Both the position numbers and the translations under genes were made by a program. Source: Antedon mediterranea (Eukaryota > Echinodermata > Crinoidea > Comatulida > Antedonidae). Taken from it: a stretch of 64,000 bases of DNA. The stretch lies in the NCBI RefSeq assembly GCF_964355755.1, contig NC_092678.1, forward strand, positions 10,080,922-10,144,921, given 5' to 3'. Numbering within the stretch: the stretch's first letter is position 1; every line of letters begins with the position of its first letter. Below the pieces are notes generated by a model. The model made no database searches, was not told the DNA's origin, and saw only the letters and a list, made by a program, of their open reading frames with translations. Shown here one piece after another: positions 1 through 9,329 of this stretch.

Positions 1-1502
1 GTCTAAAACGTTTTTAAAACGATATTAAGCTATTTTGTGCTCTTTGATGTGTTTGTATAACCAAGTTTTTTCGAAAATCACAAAATGGTCTAAAACGTCT
101 CCAAATGCGATTTGAAGCTTTTCCAAGCACTTTGCTGTTTTTATGTTAACAATTTTTTTCGAAAATCATAAAATGGTCTAAAACGTCTCCAAATGCGATT
201 TGAAGCTATTCTGTACACTTTGATGTTTTGTGTGAAAAGTTTTGTCGAAATGCTCAAAATGGTCTAAAACGTTTTTAAAACGATATTAAGCTATTTTGTG
301 CTCTTTGATGTTTTTGTGTAACCAAGTTTCATCGAAATGAGCAAAATGGTCTAAAACGTCTCCAAATGCGATTTGAAGCTTTTCTAAGCACTTTGGTGTT
401 TTTATGTTAACAAGTTTTTTCGAAAATCACAAAATGGTCTAAAACGTCTCCAAATGCGATTTGAAGATATTCTGAGCACTTTGCTGTTTTTATGTTAACA
501 AGTTTTTTCGAAAATCACAAAATGGTCTAAAACGTCTCAAAATGCTATTTGAAGGTATTCTGAGCACTTTGGTGTTTTTGTGTGAAAAGTTTTAACGAAA
601 TGCTCAAAATGGTCTAAAACGGTTCTAATGTGATTTTAAGCACTTTGATGTTTTTGTATAACCAAGTTTCATCGAAATGCTCAAAATGGTCTAAAACGTT
701 TTTAAAACGATATTAAGCTATTTTGTGCTCTTTGATGTTTTTGTGTAACGAAGTTTCATCGAAATGAACAAAATGGTCTAAAACGTCTCCAAATGCGATT
801 TGAAGCTTTTCCAAGCACTTTGCTGTTTTTATGTTAACAAGTTTTTTCGAAAATCACAAAATGGCCTAAAACGTCTCAAAATGCGATTTCAAGGTATTCT
901 GAGCACTTTGGTGTTTTTGTGTGAAAGGTTTTAACGAAATGCTCAAAATGGTCTAAAACGGTTTCTAATGTGATTTAAAGCACTTTGATGTTTTTGTATA
1001 ACCAAGTTTCATCGAAATGCACAAAATGGTCTAAAACGTCTCCAAATGCGATTTGAAGCTTTTCTAAGCACTTTGCTGTTTTTATGTTAACAAGTTTTTT
1101 CGAAAATCACAAAATGGTCTAAAACGTCTCCAAATGCGATTTGAAGATATTCTGAGCACTTTGGTGTTTTTATGTTAAAAAGTTTTTTCGAAAATCACAA
1201 AATGGTCTAAAACGTCTCCAAATGCGATTTGAAGATATTCTGAGCACTTTGGTGTTTTTATGTTAACAAGTTTTTTCGAAAATCACAAAATGGTCTAAAA
1301 CGTCTCCAAATGCGATTTGAAGCTATTCTGTACACTTTGATGTTTTGTGTGAAAAAGTTTTGTCGAAATGCTCAAAATGGTCTAAAACGTTTTTAAAACG
1401 ATATTAAGCTATTTTGTGCTCTTTGATGTTTTTCTGTAACCAAGTTTTATCGAAATGAACAAAATGGTCTAAAACGTCTCCAAATGCGATTTGAAGCTTT
1501 TC
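1..1502 (+). repeat. Left-edge block, older copy of 7,181-8,682
   Basis: Aligns in phase to 7,181-8,682 (offset 7,180) along its whole length. It carries several private changes in the first 170 bases: GATGTGTTTG, TTAACAATTTTTTTCG and AAAATCATAAAAT. It is the most diverged copy of this segment among those at 11,399, 36,840 and 42,340. At about 1,441-1,502 the alignment breaks, and resumes at 9,060 with five monomers (438 bp) missing compared with 8,622-9,060. Confidence 0.85.
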
Positions 1503-2417
1503 CAAGCACTTTGCTGTTTTTATGTTAACAAGTTTTTTCGAAAATCACAAAATGGTCTAAAACGTCTCAAAATGCGATTTGAAGGTATTCTGAGCACTTT
1601 GGTGTTTTTGTGTGAAAAGTTTTAACGAAATGCTCAAAATTGTCTAAAACGGTTTCTAATGTGATTTTAAGCACTTTGATGTTTTTGTAAAACCAAGTTT
1701 CATCGAAATGAACAAAATGGTCTAAAATGTCTCCAAATGCGATTTGAAGCTTTTCCAAGCACTTTGCTGTTTTTATGTTAACAAGCTTTTTCGAAAATCA
1801 CAAAATGGTCTAAAACGTCTCCAAATGCGATTTGAAGATATTCTGAGCACTTTGGTGTTTTTATGTTAAAAAGTTTTTTCGAAAATCACAAAATGGTCTA
1901 AAACGTCTCCAAATGCGATTTGAAGATATTCTGAGCACTTTGGTGTTTTTATGTTAAAAAGTTTTTTCGAAAATCACAAAATGGTCTAAAACGTCTCCAA
2001 ATGCGATTTGAAGCTATTCTGTACACTTTGATGTTTTGTGTGAAAAAGTTTTGTCGAAATGCTCAAAATGGTTTAAAACGTTTTTAAAACGATATTAAGT
2101 TATTTTGTGCTCTTTGATGTTTTTGTGTAACCAAGTTTCATCGAAATGAACAAAATGGTCTAAAACGTCTCCAAATGCGATTTGAAGCTTTTCCAAGCAC
2201 TTTGCTGTTTTTATGTTAACAAGTTTTTTCGAAAATCACAAAATGGTGTAAAACGTCTCAAAATGCGATTTGAAGGTATTCTGAGCACTTTGGTGTTTTT
2301 GTGTGAAAAGTTTTAACGAAATGCTCAAAATGGTCTAAAACGGTTCTAATGTGATTTTAAGCTATTCTAGACACTTTGATGTTTTGTGTGAAAAAGTTTT
2401 CTCGAAATGCTCAAAAT

Positions 2418-2563
2418 GGTCTAAAACGTTTTCCAATACCATATTAAGCTATTTTGTGCAATTTGATGTTTTTGTGTAACCAAGTTTTTTGAAATGCGAT
2501 TTGAAGATATTCTGAGGACTCTGGTGTTTTTATGTTAAAAAGTTTTTTCGAAAATCACAAAAT
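2418..2563 (+). repeat. Fused short dimer, 29 bp deletion between AAATGC repeats
   Basis: A D-like monomer starting GTTTTCCAATACC runs through AAGTTTTTTGAAATGCGATT straight into the middle of a B monomer. Normally the first AAATGC is followed by 29 bases ending in a second AAATGC; here one AAATGC and the 29 bases are gone. The fused unit is 146 bp, equal to 87 + 88 - 29. The same junction occurs near 3,675, 17,434, 23,318, 24,328, 28,155, 29,254, 33,334, 39,424, 48,285, 54,174, 55,184, 61,574 and 62,583. Confidence 0.88.
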
Positions 2564-3084
2564 GGTCTAAAACGTCTCCAAATGCGATTTGAAGATATTC
2601 TGAGCACTTTGGTGTTTTTATGTTAAAAAGTTTTTTCGAAAATCACAAAATGGTCTAAAACGTCTCCAAATGCGAGTTGAAGCTATTCTGTACACTTTGA
2701 TGTTTTGTGTGAAAAAGTTTTGTCGAAATGCTCAAAATGGTCTAAAACGTTTTTAAAACGATATTAAGCTATTTTGTGCTCTTTGATGTTTTTGTGTAAC
2801 CAAGTTTTTTCGAAAATCACAAAATGGTCTAAAACGTCTCCAAATGCGATTTGAAGCTTTTCTAAGCACTTTGGTGTTTTTATGTTAACAAGTTTTTTCG
2901 CAAATCACAAAATGGTCTAAAACGTCTCCAAATGCGATTTGAAGATATTCTGAGCACATTGGTGTTTTTATGTTAAAAAAGTTTTTTCGAAAATCACAAA
3001 ATGGTCTAAAACGTTTCCAAATGCGATTTGAAGCTCTTCTGTACACTTTGATGTTTTGTGTGAAAAAGTTTTTTCGAAATGCTC

Positions 3085-3176
3085 AAAATGGTCTAAAACG
3101 TTTTTAAATACGATATTAAGCTGTTTTGTGCACTTTGATGGTTTGTGTGAAAAGTTTTAACGAAATGCTCAAAATG
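3085..3176 (+). repeat. D/E hybrid monomer (approximate limits)
   Basis: Opens as a D monomer (GTTTTTAAATACGATATTAAG), continues with CTGTTTTGTGCACTTTGATG and ends as type E (GTGTGAAAAG, TTTTAACGAAATGCTC). Like a true E, it is followed by an F monomer. Related hybrids are near 17,785, 23,755, 26,725, 28,770, 32,770, 40,035, 48,638, 54,610 and 62,010, some with GATGATTTG and some with GATGGTTTG. Confidence 0.75.
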
Positions 3177-5294
3177 GTCAAAAACGGTTTCTAATGTGAT
3201 TTTAAGCACTTTGATGTTTTTGTGTAACCAAGTTTTTTCGAAAATCACAAATTGGTCTAAAACGTCTCCAAATGCGATTTGAAGCTTTTCTAAACACTTT
3301 GGTGCTTTTATGTTAACAAGTTTTTTCGAAAATCACAAAATGGTCTAAAACGTCTCCAAATGCGATTTGAAGCTTTTCTAAACACTTTGGTGTTTTTATG
3401 TTAACAAGTTTTTTCGAAAATCACAAAATGGTCTAAAACGTCTTCAAATGCGATTTGAAGATATTCTGAGCACTTTGGTGTTTTTCTGTTAAAAAGTTTT
3501 TTCGAAAATCACAAAATGGTCTAAAACGTCTCCAAATGCGATTTGAAGCTCTTCTGTACACTTTGATGTTTTGTGTGAAAAAGTTTTCTCGAAATGCTCA
3601 AAATGGTCTAAAACGTTTTCCAATACCATATTAAGCTATTTTGTGCAATTTGATGTTTTTATGTAACCAAGTTTTTTGAAATGCGATTTGAAGATATTCT
3701 GAGCACTTTGGTGTTTTTATGTTAAAAAGTTTTTTCGAAAATCACAAAATGGTCTAAAACGTCTCCAAATGCGATTTGAAGATATTCTGAGCACTTTGGT
3801 GTTTTTATGTTAAAAAGTTTTTTCGAAAATCACAAAATGGTCTAAAACGTCTCCAAATGCGATTTGAAGCTATTCTGTACACTTTGATGTTTTGTGTGAA
3901 AAAGTTTTGTCGAAATGCTCAAAATGGTCTAAAACGTTTTTAAAACGATATTAAGCTATTTTGTGCTCTTTGATGTTTTTGTGTAACCAAGTTTTTTCGA
4001 AAATCACAAAATGGTCTAAAACGTCTCCAAATGCGATTTGAAGCTTTTCTAAGCACTTTGGTGTTTTTATGTTAACAAGTTTTTTCGAAAATCACAAAAT
4101 GGTCTAAAACGTCTCAAAATGCGATTTGAAGGTATTCTGAGCACTTTGGTGTTTTTGTGTGAAAAGTTTTAACGAAATGCTCAAAATGGTCTAAAACGGT
4201 TTCTAATGTGATTTTAAGCACTTTGATGTTTTTGTGTAACCAAGTTTTTTCGAAAATCACAAAATGGTCTAAAACGTCTCCAAATGCGATTTGAAGCTAT
4301 TCTGTACACTTTGATGTTTTGTGTGAAAAAAGTTTTGTCGAAATGCTCAAAATGGTCTAAAACGTTTTTAAAACGATATTGAGCTATTTTGTGCTCTTTG
4401 ATGTTTTTGTGTAACCAAGTTTTATCGAAATGAACAAAATGGTCTAAAACGTCTCCAAATGCGATTTGAAGCTTTTCCAAGCACTTTGCTGTTTTTATAT
4501 TAAGTTTTTTCGAAAATCACAAAATGGTCTAAAACGTCTCTAAATGCGATTTGAAGGTATTCTGAGCAATTTGGTGTTTTTGTGTGAAAAGTTTTAACGA
4601 AATGCTCAAAATTGTCTAAAACGGTTTCTAATGTGATTTTAAGCACTTTGATGTTTTTGTAAAACCAAGTTTCATCGAAATGCACAAAATGGTCTAAAAC
4701 GTCTCCAAATGCGATTTGAAGCTATTCTGTACACTTTGATGTTTTGTGTGAAAAAAGTTTTGTCGAAATGCTCAAAATGGTCTAAAACGTTTTTAAAACG
4801 ATATTAAGCTATTTTGTGCTCTTTGATGTTTTTGTGTAACCAAGTTTTATCGAAATGAACAAAATGGTCTAAAACGTCTCCAAATGCGATTTGAAGCTTT
4901 TCCAAGCACTTTGCTGTTTTTATGTTAACAGGTTTTTTCGAAAATCACAAAATGGTCTAAAACGTCTCAAAATGCGATTTGAAGGTATTCTGAGCACTTT
5001 GGTGTTTTTGTGTGAAAAGTTTTAACGAAATGCTCAAAATTGTCTAAAACGGTTTCTAATGTGATTTTAAGCACTTTGATGTTTTTGTAAAACCAAGTTT
5101 CATCGAAATGCACAAAATGGTCTAAAATGTCTCCAAATGCGATTTGAAGCTTTTCCAAGCACTTTGCTGTTTTTATGTTAACAAGCTTTTTCGAAAATCA
5201 CAAAAGGGTCTAAAACGTCTCCAAATGTGATTTGAAGATATTCTGAGCACTTTGGTATTTTTATGTTAAAAAGTTTTTTCGAAAATCACAAAAT

Positions 5295-5382
5295 GGTCTA
5301 AAACGTCTCCAAATGCGATTTGAAGATATTCTGAGCACTTTGGTGTTTTTATGTTAAAAAGTTTTTTCGAAAATCACAAAAT
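5295..5382 (+). repeat. Representative type B monomer (88 bp)
   Basis: Type B is marked by GAAGATATTCTGAGCAC in its first half and by ATGTTAAAAAG in its second half, followed by TTTTTTCGAAAATCAC. It lacks the HindIII site (AAGCTT) and the HpaI site (GTTAAC) found in type A. B monomers often stand in runs of two or three, for example at 8,295-8,470. A rarer B form ends in CTGTTAAAAAG followed by TATTTTCG, for example near 13,870 and 14,820. Confidence 0.9.
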
Positions 5383-5469
5383 GGTCTAAAACGTCTCCAA
5401 ATGCGATTTGAAGCTATTCTGTACACTTTGATGTTTTGTGTGAAAAAGTTTTGTCGAAATGCTCAAAAT
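5383..5469 (+). repeat. Representative type C monomer (87 bp)
   Basis: Type C is marked by CTATTCTGTACACTTTGATG, then TTTTGTGTGAAAAAG and GTCGAAATGCTC. One subtype has CTCTTCTGTACAC instead, and another reads TTTTCTCGAAATG. Type C is usually followed directly by type D, so the two form a dimer of about 174 bp. Its length is 29 codons, which helps keep a minus-strand reading frame open. Confidence 0.9.
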
Positions 5470-5556
5470 GGTTTAAAACGTTTTTAAAACGATATTAAGC
5501 TATTTTGTGCTCTTTGATGTTTTTGTATAACCAAGTTTCATCGAAATGCACAAAAT
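5470..5556 (+). repeat. Representative type D monomer (87 bp)
   Basis: Type D replaces the usual GTCTCCAAATGCG with GTTTTTAAAACGATATTAAG and continues with CTATTTTGTGCTCTTTGATG and GTAACCAAG or ATAACCAAG. It is the most distinct of the full-length types in the first third. The last third varies between TTTCATCGAAATG, TTTTATCGAAATG and TTTTTTCGAAAATC, which suggests that sequence is exchanged between types at the right end of the monomer. Confidence 0.9.
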
Positions 5557-5644
5557 GGTCTAAAACGTCTCCAAATACGATTTGAAGCTTTTCCAAGCAC
5601 TTTGCTGTTTTTATGTTAACAAGTTTTTTCGAAAATCACAAAAT
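5557..5644 (+). repeat. Representative type A monomer (88 bp)
   Basis: Type A has GAAGCTTTTCTAAGCAC or GAAGCTTTTCCAAGCAC, then TTTTTATGTTAACAAG and TTTTTTCGAAAATCAC. It carries AAGCTT (HindIII), GTTAAC (HpaI) and TTCGAA. Two subtypes are seen: CTAAGCACTTTGGTG and CCAAGCACTTTGCTG. A further variant reads ACAAGCTTTTTCG, adding a second AAGCTT. Read on the minus strand, the GTTAACATAA region brings an in-frame TAA that ends the satellite-derived reading frames. Confidence 0.9.
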
Positions 5645-5731
5645 TGTCTAAAACGTCTCAAAATGCGATTTGAAGGTATTCTGAGCACTTTGGTGTTTTT
5701 GTGTGAAAAGTTTTAACGAAAAGCTCAAAAT
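5645..5731 (+). repeat. Representative type E monomer (87 bp)
   Basis: Type E is marked by GTCTCAAAATGCG in place of GTCTCCAAATGCG, then GAAGGTATTCTGAGCAC, TTTTTGTGTGAAAAG and TTTTAACGAAATGCTC. It is almost always followed by type F. Exceptions sit at junctions, for example near 23,165 and 38,759-38,773. Related forms begin GTCTCTAAATGCG, for example near 6,755 and 20,510. Confidence 0.9.
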
Positions 5732-5808
5732 GGTCTAAAACGGTTCTAATGTGATTTTAAGCACTTTGATGTTTTTGTACAACCAAGTTTCATCGAAATG
5801 CTCAAAAT
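5732..5808 (+). repeat. Representative type F monomer (77-79 bp, internally shortened)
   Basis: Type F reads ACGGTTTCTAATGTGATTTT (or ACGGTTCTAATG, one T shorter, as here), then AAGCACTTTGATG. Aligned to type A it lacks 10 bases between two AAGC tetranucleotides, which fits a deletion by slippage or recombination at that microrepeat. Its GTGATTTT replaces GCGATTTG, a CpG to TpG change shared by nearly all F monomers. F follows E, and the shortened length marks a lineage that spread after one founding event. Confidence 0.88.
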
Positions 5809-6490
5809 GGTCTAAAACGTTTTTAAAACGATATTAAGCTATTTTGTGCTCTTTGATGTTTTTGTGTAACCAAGTTTTTTTCGAAAATCACAAAATGGTC
5901 TAAAACGTCTCCAAATGCGATTTGAAGCTTTTCTAAGCACTTTGGTGTTTTTATGTTAACAAGTTTTTTCGAAAATCGCAAAATGGTCTAAAACGTCTCA
6001 AAATGCGATTTGAAGGTATTCTGAGCACTTTGGTGTTTTTGTGTGAAAAGTTTTAACGAAATGCTCAAAATGGTCTAAAACGGTTTCTAATGTGATTTTA
6101 ACCACTTTGATGTTTTTGTGTAACCAAGTTCTTTTCGAAAATCACAAAATGGTCTAAAACGTCTCCAAATGCGATTTGAAGCTTTTCTAAGCACTTTGGT
6201 GTTTTTATGTTAACAAGTTTTTTCGAAAATCACAAAATGGTCTAAAACGTCTCAAAATGCGATTTGAAGGTATTCTGAGCACTTTGGTGTTTTTGTGTGA
6301 AAAGTTTTAACGAAATGCTCAAAATGGTCTAAAACGGTTTCTAATGTGATTTTAACCACTTTGATGTTTTTGTGTAACCAAGTTTTTTCGAAAATCACAA
6401 AATGGTCTAAAACGTCTCCAAATGCGATTTGAAGCTTTTCTAAGCACTTTGGTGTTTTTATGTTAACAAGTTTTTTCGAAAATCACAAAA
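5809..6490 (+). repeat. Marker-bearing D-A-E-F-A-E-F-A module
   Basis: The module opens with a D monomer that has an extra T (AAGTTTTTTTCG, near 5,875) and has CAAGTTCTTTTCG about 255 bp later (6,125), plus AAAATCGCAAAAT between them. This pair of private markers, at the same spacing, occurs ten times: the second marker lies near 6,125, 10,343, 20,136, 21,934, 35,784, 41,284, 50,989, 52,787, 58,389 and 60,187. It is a handy tag for counting higher-order units. Confidence 0.88.
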
Positions 6491-7355
6491 TGGTCTAAAA
6501 CGTCTCCAAATGCGATTTGAAGCTATTCTGTACACTTTGATGTTTTGTGTGAAAAAAGTTTTGTCGAAATGCTCAAAATGGTCTAAAACGTTTTTAAAAC
6601 GATATTAAGCTATTTTGTGCTCTTTGATGTTTTTGTGTAACCAAGTTTTATCGAAATGAACAAAATGTTCTAAAACGTCTCCAAATGCGATTTGAAGCTT
6701 TTCCAAGCACTTTGCTGTTTTTATGTTAAGTTTTTTCGAAAATCACAAATTGGTCTAAAACGTCTCTAAATGCGAGTTGAAGGTATTCTGAGCACTTTGG
6801 TGTTTTTGTGTGAAAAGTTTTAACGAAATGCTCAAAATTGTCTAAAACGGTTTCTAATGTGATTTTAAGCACTTTGATGTTTTTGTAAAACCAAGTTTCA
6901 TCGAAATGCACAAAATGGTCTAAAACGTCTCCAAATGCGATTTGAAGCTTTTCCAAGCACTTTGCTGTTTTTATGTTAACAAGCTTTTTCGAAAATCACA
7001 AAATGGTCTAAAACGTCTCCAAATGCGATTTGAAGATATTCTGAGCACTTTGGTGTTTTTATGTTAAAAAGTTTTTTCGAAAATCACAAAATGGTCTAAA
7101 ACGTCTCCAAATGCGATTTGAAGCTCTTCTGTACACTTTGATGTTTTGTGTGAATAAGTTTTGTCAAAATGCTCAAAATGGTCTAAAACGTTTTTAAAAC
7201 GATATTAAGCTATTTTGTGCTCTTTGATGTTTTTGTATAACCAAGTTTTTTCGAAAATCACAAAATTGTCTAAAACGTCTCCAAATGCGATTTGAAGATA
7301 TTCTGAGCACTTTGGTGTTTTTATGTTAAAAAGTTTTTTCGAAAATCACAAAATG

Positions 7356-7440
7356 GTCTAAAACGTCTCCAAATGCGATTTGAAGATATTCTGAGCACTT
7401 TGGTGTTTTGTGTGAAAAGTTTTGTCGAAATGCTCAAAAT
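7356..7440 (+). repeat. B/C hybrid monomer
   Basis: The first half is type B (GATATTCTGAGCACTTTGGTG), the second half type C (TTTTGTGTGAAAAG, GTCGAAATGCTC). The same hybrid is found at +4,218, +29,659 and +35,159, so it arose once before these units spread. The matching position in the left-edge block (near 195-240) is an ordinary C, so the hybrid separates the left edge from the other four copies. Confidence 0.8.
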
Positions 7441-9329
7441 GGTCTAAAACGTTTTTAAAACGATATTAAGCTATTTTGTGCTCTTTGATGTTTTTGTGTA
7501 ACCAAGTTTCATCGAAATGAACAAAATGGTCTAAAACGTCTCCAAATGCGATTTGAAGCTTTTCTAAGCACTTTGGTGTTTTTATGTTAACAAGTTTTTT
7601 CGAAAATCACAAAATGGTCTAAAACGTCTCCAAATGCGATTTGAAGATATTCTGAGCACTTTGCTGTTTTTATGTTAACAAGTTTTTTCGAAAATCACAA
7701 AATGGTCTAAAACGTCTCAAAATGCTATTTGAAGGTATTCTGAGCACTTTGGTGTTTTTGTGTGAAAAGTTTTAACGAAATGCTCAAAATGGTCTAAAAC
7801 GGTTCTAATGTGATTTTAAGCACTTTGATGTTTTTGTATAACCAAGTTTCATCGAAATGCTCAAAATGGTCTAAAACGTTTTTAAAACGATATTAAGCTA
7901 TTTTGTGCTCTTTGATGTTTTTGTGTAATGAAGTTTCATCGAAATGAACAAAATGGTCTAAAACGTCTCCAAATGCGATTTGAAGCTTTTCCAAGCACTT
8001 TGCTGTTTTTATGTTAACAAGTTTTTTCGAAAATCACAAAATGGCCTAAAACGTCTCAAAATGCGATTTCAAGGTATTCTGAGCACTTTGGTGTTTTTGT
8101 GTGAAAGGTTTTAACGAAATGCTCAAAATGGTCTAAAACGGTTTCTAATGTGATTTTAAGCACTTTGATGTTTTTGTATAACCAAGTTTCATCGAAATGC
8201 ACAAAATGGTCTAAAACGTCTCCAAATGCGATTTGAAGCTTTTCTAAGCACTTTGCTGTTTTTATGTTAAAAAGTTTTTTCGAAAATCACAAAATGGTCT
8301 AAAACGTCTCCAAATGCGATTTGAAGATATTCTGAGCACTTTGGTGTTTTTATGTTAAAAAGTTTTTTCGAAAATCACAAAATGGTCTAAAACGTCTCCA
8401 AATGCGATTTGAAGATATTCTGAGCACTTTGGTGTTTTTATGTTAAAAAGTTTTTTCGAAAATCACAAAATGGTCTAAAACGTCTCCAAATGCGATTTGA
8501 AGCTATTCTGTACACTTTGATGTTTTGTGTGAAAAAGTTTTGTCGAAATGCTCAAAATGGTCTAAAACGTTTTTAAAACGATATTAAGCTATTTTGTGCT
8601 CTTTGATGTTTTTGTGTAACCAAGTTTTATCGAAATGAACAAAATGGTCTAAAACGTCTCCAAATGCGATTTGAAGCTTTTCTAAGCACTTTGCTGTTTT
8701 TATGTTAACAAGTTTTTTCGAAAATCACAAAATGGTCTAAAACGTCTCCAAATGGGATTTGAAGCTTTTCTAAGCACTTTGGTGTTTTTATGTTAACAAG
8801 TTTTTTCGAAAAACACAAAATGGTCTAAAACGTCTCCAAATGCGATTTGAAGATATTCTGAGCACTTTGGTGTTTTTATGTTAAAAAGTATTTTCGAAAA
8901 TCACAAAATGGTCTAAAACGTCTCCAAATGCGATTTGAAGCTCTTCTGTACACTTTGATGTTTTGTGTGAAAAAGTTTAGTCGAAATGCTCAAAATGGTC
9001 TAAAACGTTTTTAAAACGATATTAAGCTATTTTGTGCTCTTTGATGTTTTTGTGTAACCAAGTTTCATCGAAAATCACAAAATGGTCTAAAACGTCTCCA
9101 AATGCGATTTGAAGCTTTTCCAAGCACTTTGCTGTTTTTATGTTAACAAGTTTTTTCGAAAATCACAAAATGGTCTAAAACGTCTCAAAATGCGATTTGA
9201 AGGTATTCTGAGCACTTTGGTGTTTTTGTGTGAAAAGTTTTAACGAAATGCTCAAAATTGTCTAAAACGGTTTCTAATGTGATTTTAAGCACTTTGATGT
9301 TTTTGTAAAACCAAGTTTCATCGAAATGA

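Larger units (their letters stand above)
1503..5111 (+). repeat. Satellite block serving as source of several downstream copies
   Basis: Continuous satellite with an irregular monomer order. Parts recur downstream at constant spacing: 1,461-3,441 at +25,665; 1,838-3,548 at +36,936; 2,857 onward at +29,659; and about 2,990-4,680 at +20,652. It holds two fused short dimers (near 2,490 and 3,675), D/E hybrid monomers (near 3,100) and an F/C hybrid near 2,340 with the 10 bases that F normally lacks. No gene is visible. Confidence 0.85.
5112..9329 (+). repeat. 4,218 bp higher-order repeat unit, copy 1
   Basis: About 49 monomers in a set order starting A-B-B-C-D-A-E-F-D-A-E-F-A-E-F. The next unit repeats it base for base at every diagnostic position compared: AATGTTC near 6,665, GAATAAG near 7,152, ATGCTATTTG near 7,731, GGCCTAAAAC near 8,043, AATGGGATTT at 8,751 and AAACACAAAA near 8,811. 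The left limit is set by C at 5,111 against A at 9,329. The same unit was later copied in part to 32.5-38.8 kb and 40.5-44.8 kb. Confidence 0.93.

Noticed and set aside
4214-4480. Minus-strand 88-residue reading frame and its repeats (also at 24,866, 29,791, 33,873, 55,719 and 63,119)
   Set aside because: It is a read-through of C, D and A monomers shifted by an 88 bp period, begins at TTG, and recurs only because the block was duplicated. No domain, start context or codon signal supports a gene.
5383-5469. Monomer being two ~44 bp half-repeats
   Set aside because: The two halves of the A and C consensus share only scattered A/T tracts and no convincing aligned motif by eye.
5809-5896. Promoter or TATA-like and Shine-Dalgarno-like sites in the AT-rich stretches
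   Set aside because: Such strings occur by chance in nearly every monomer, with no gene behind them.
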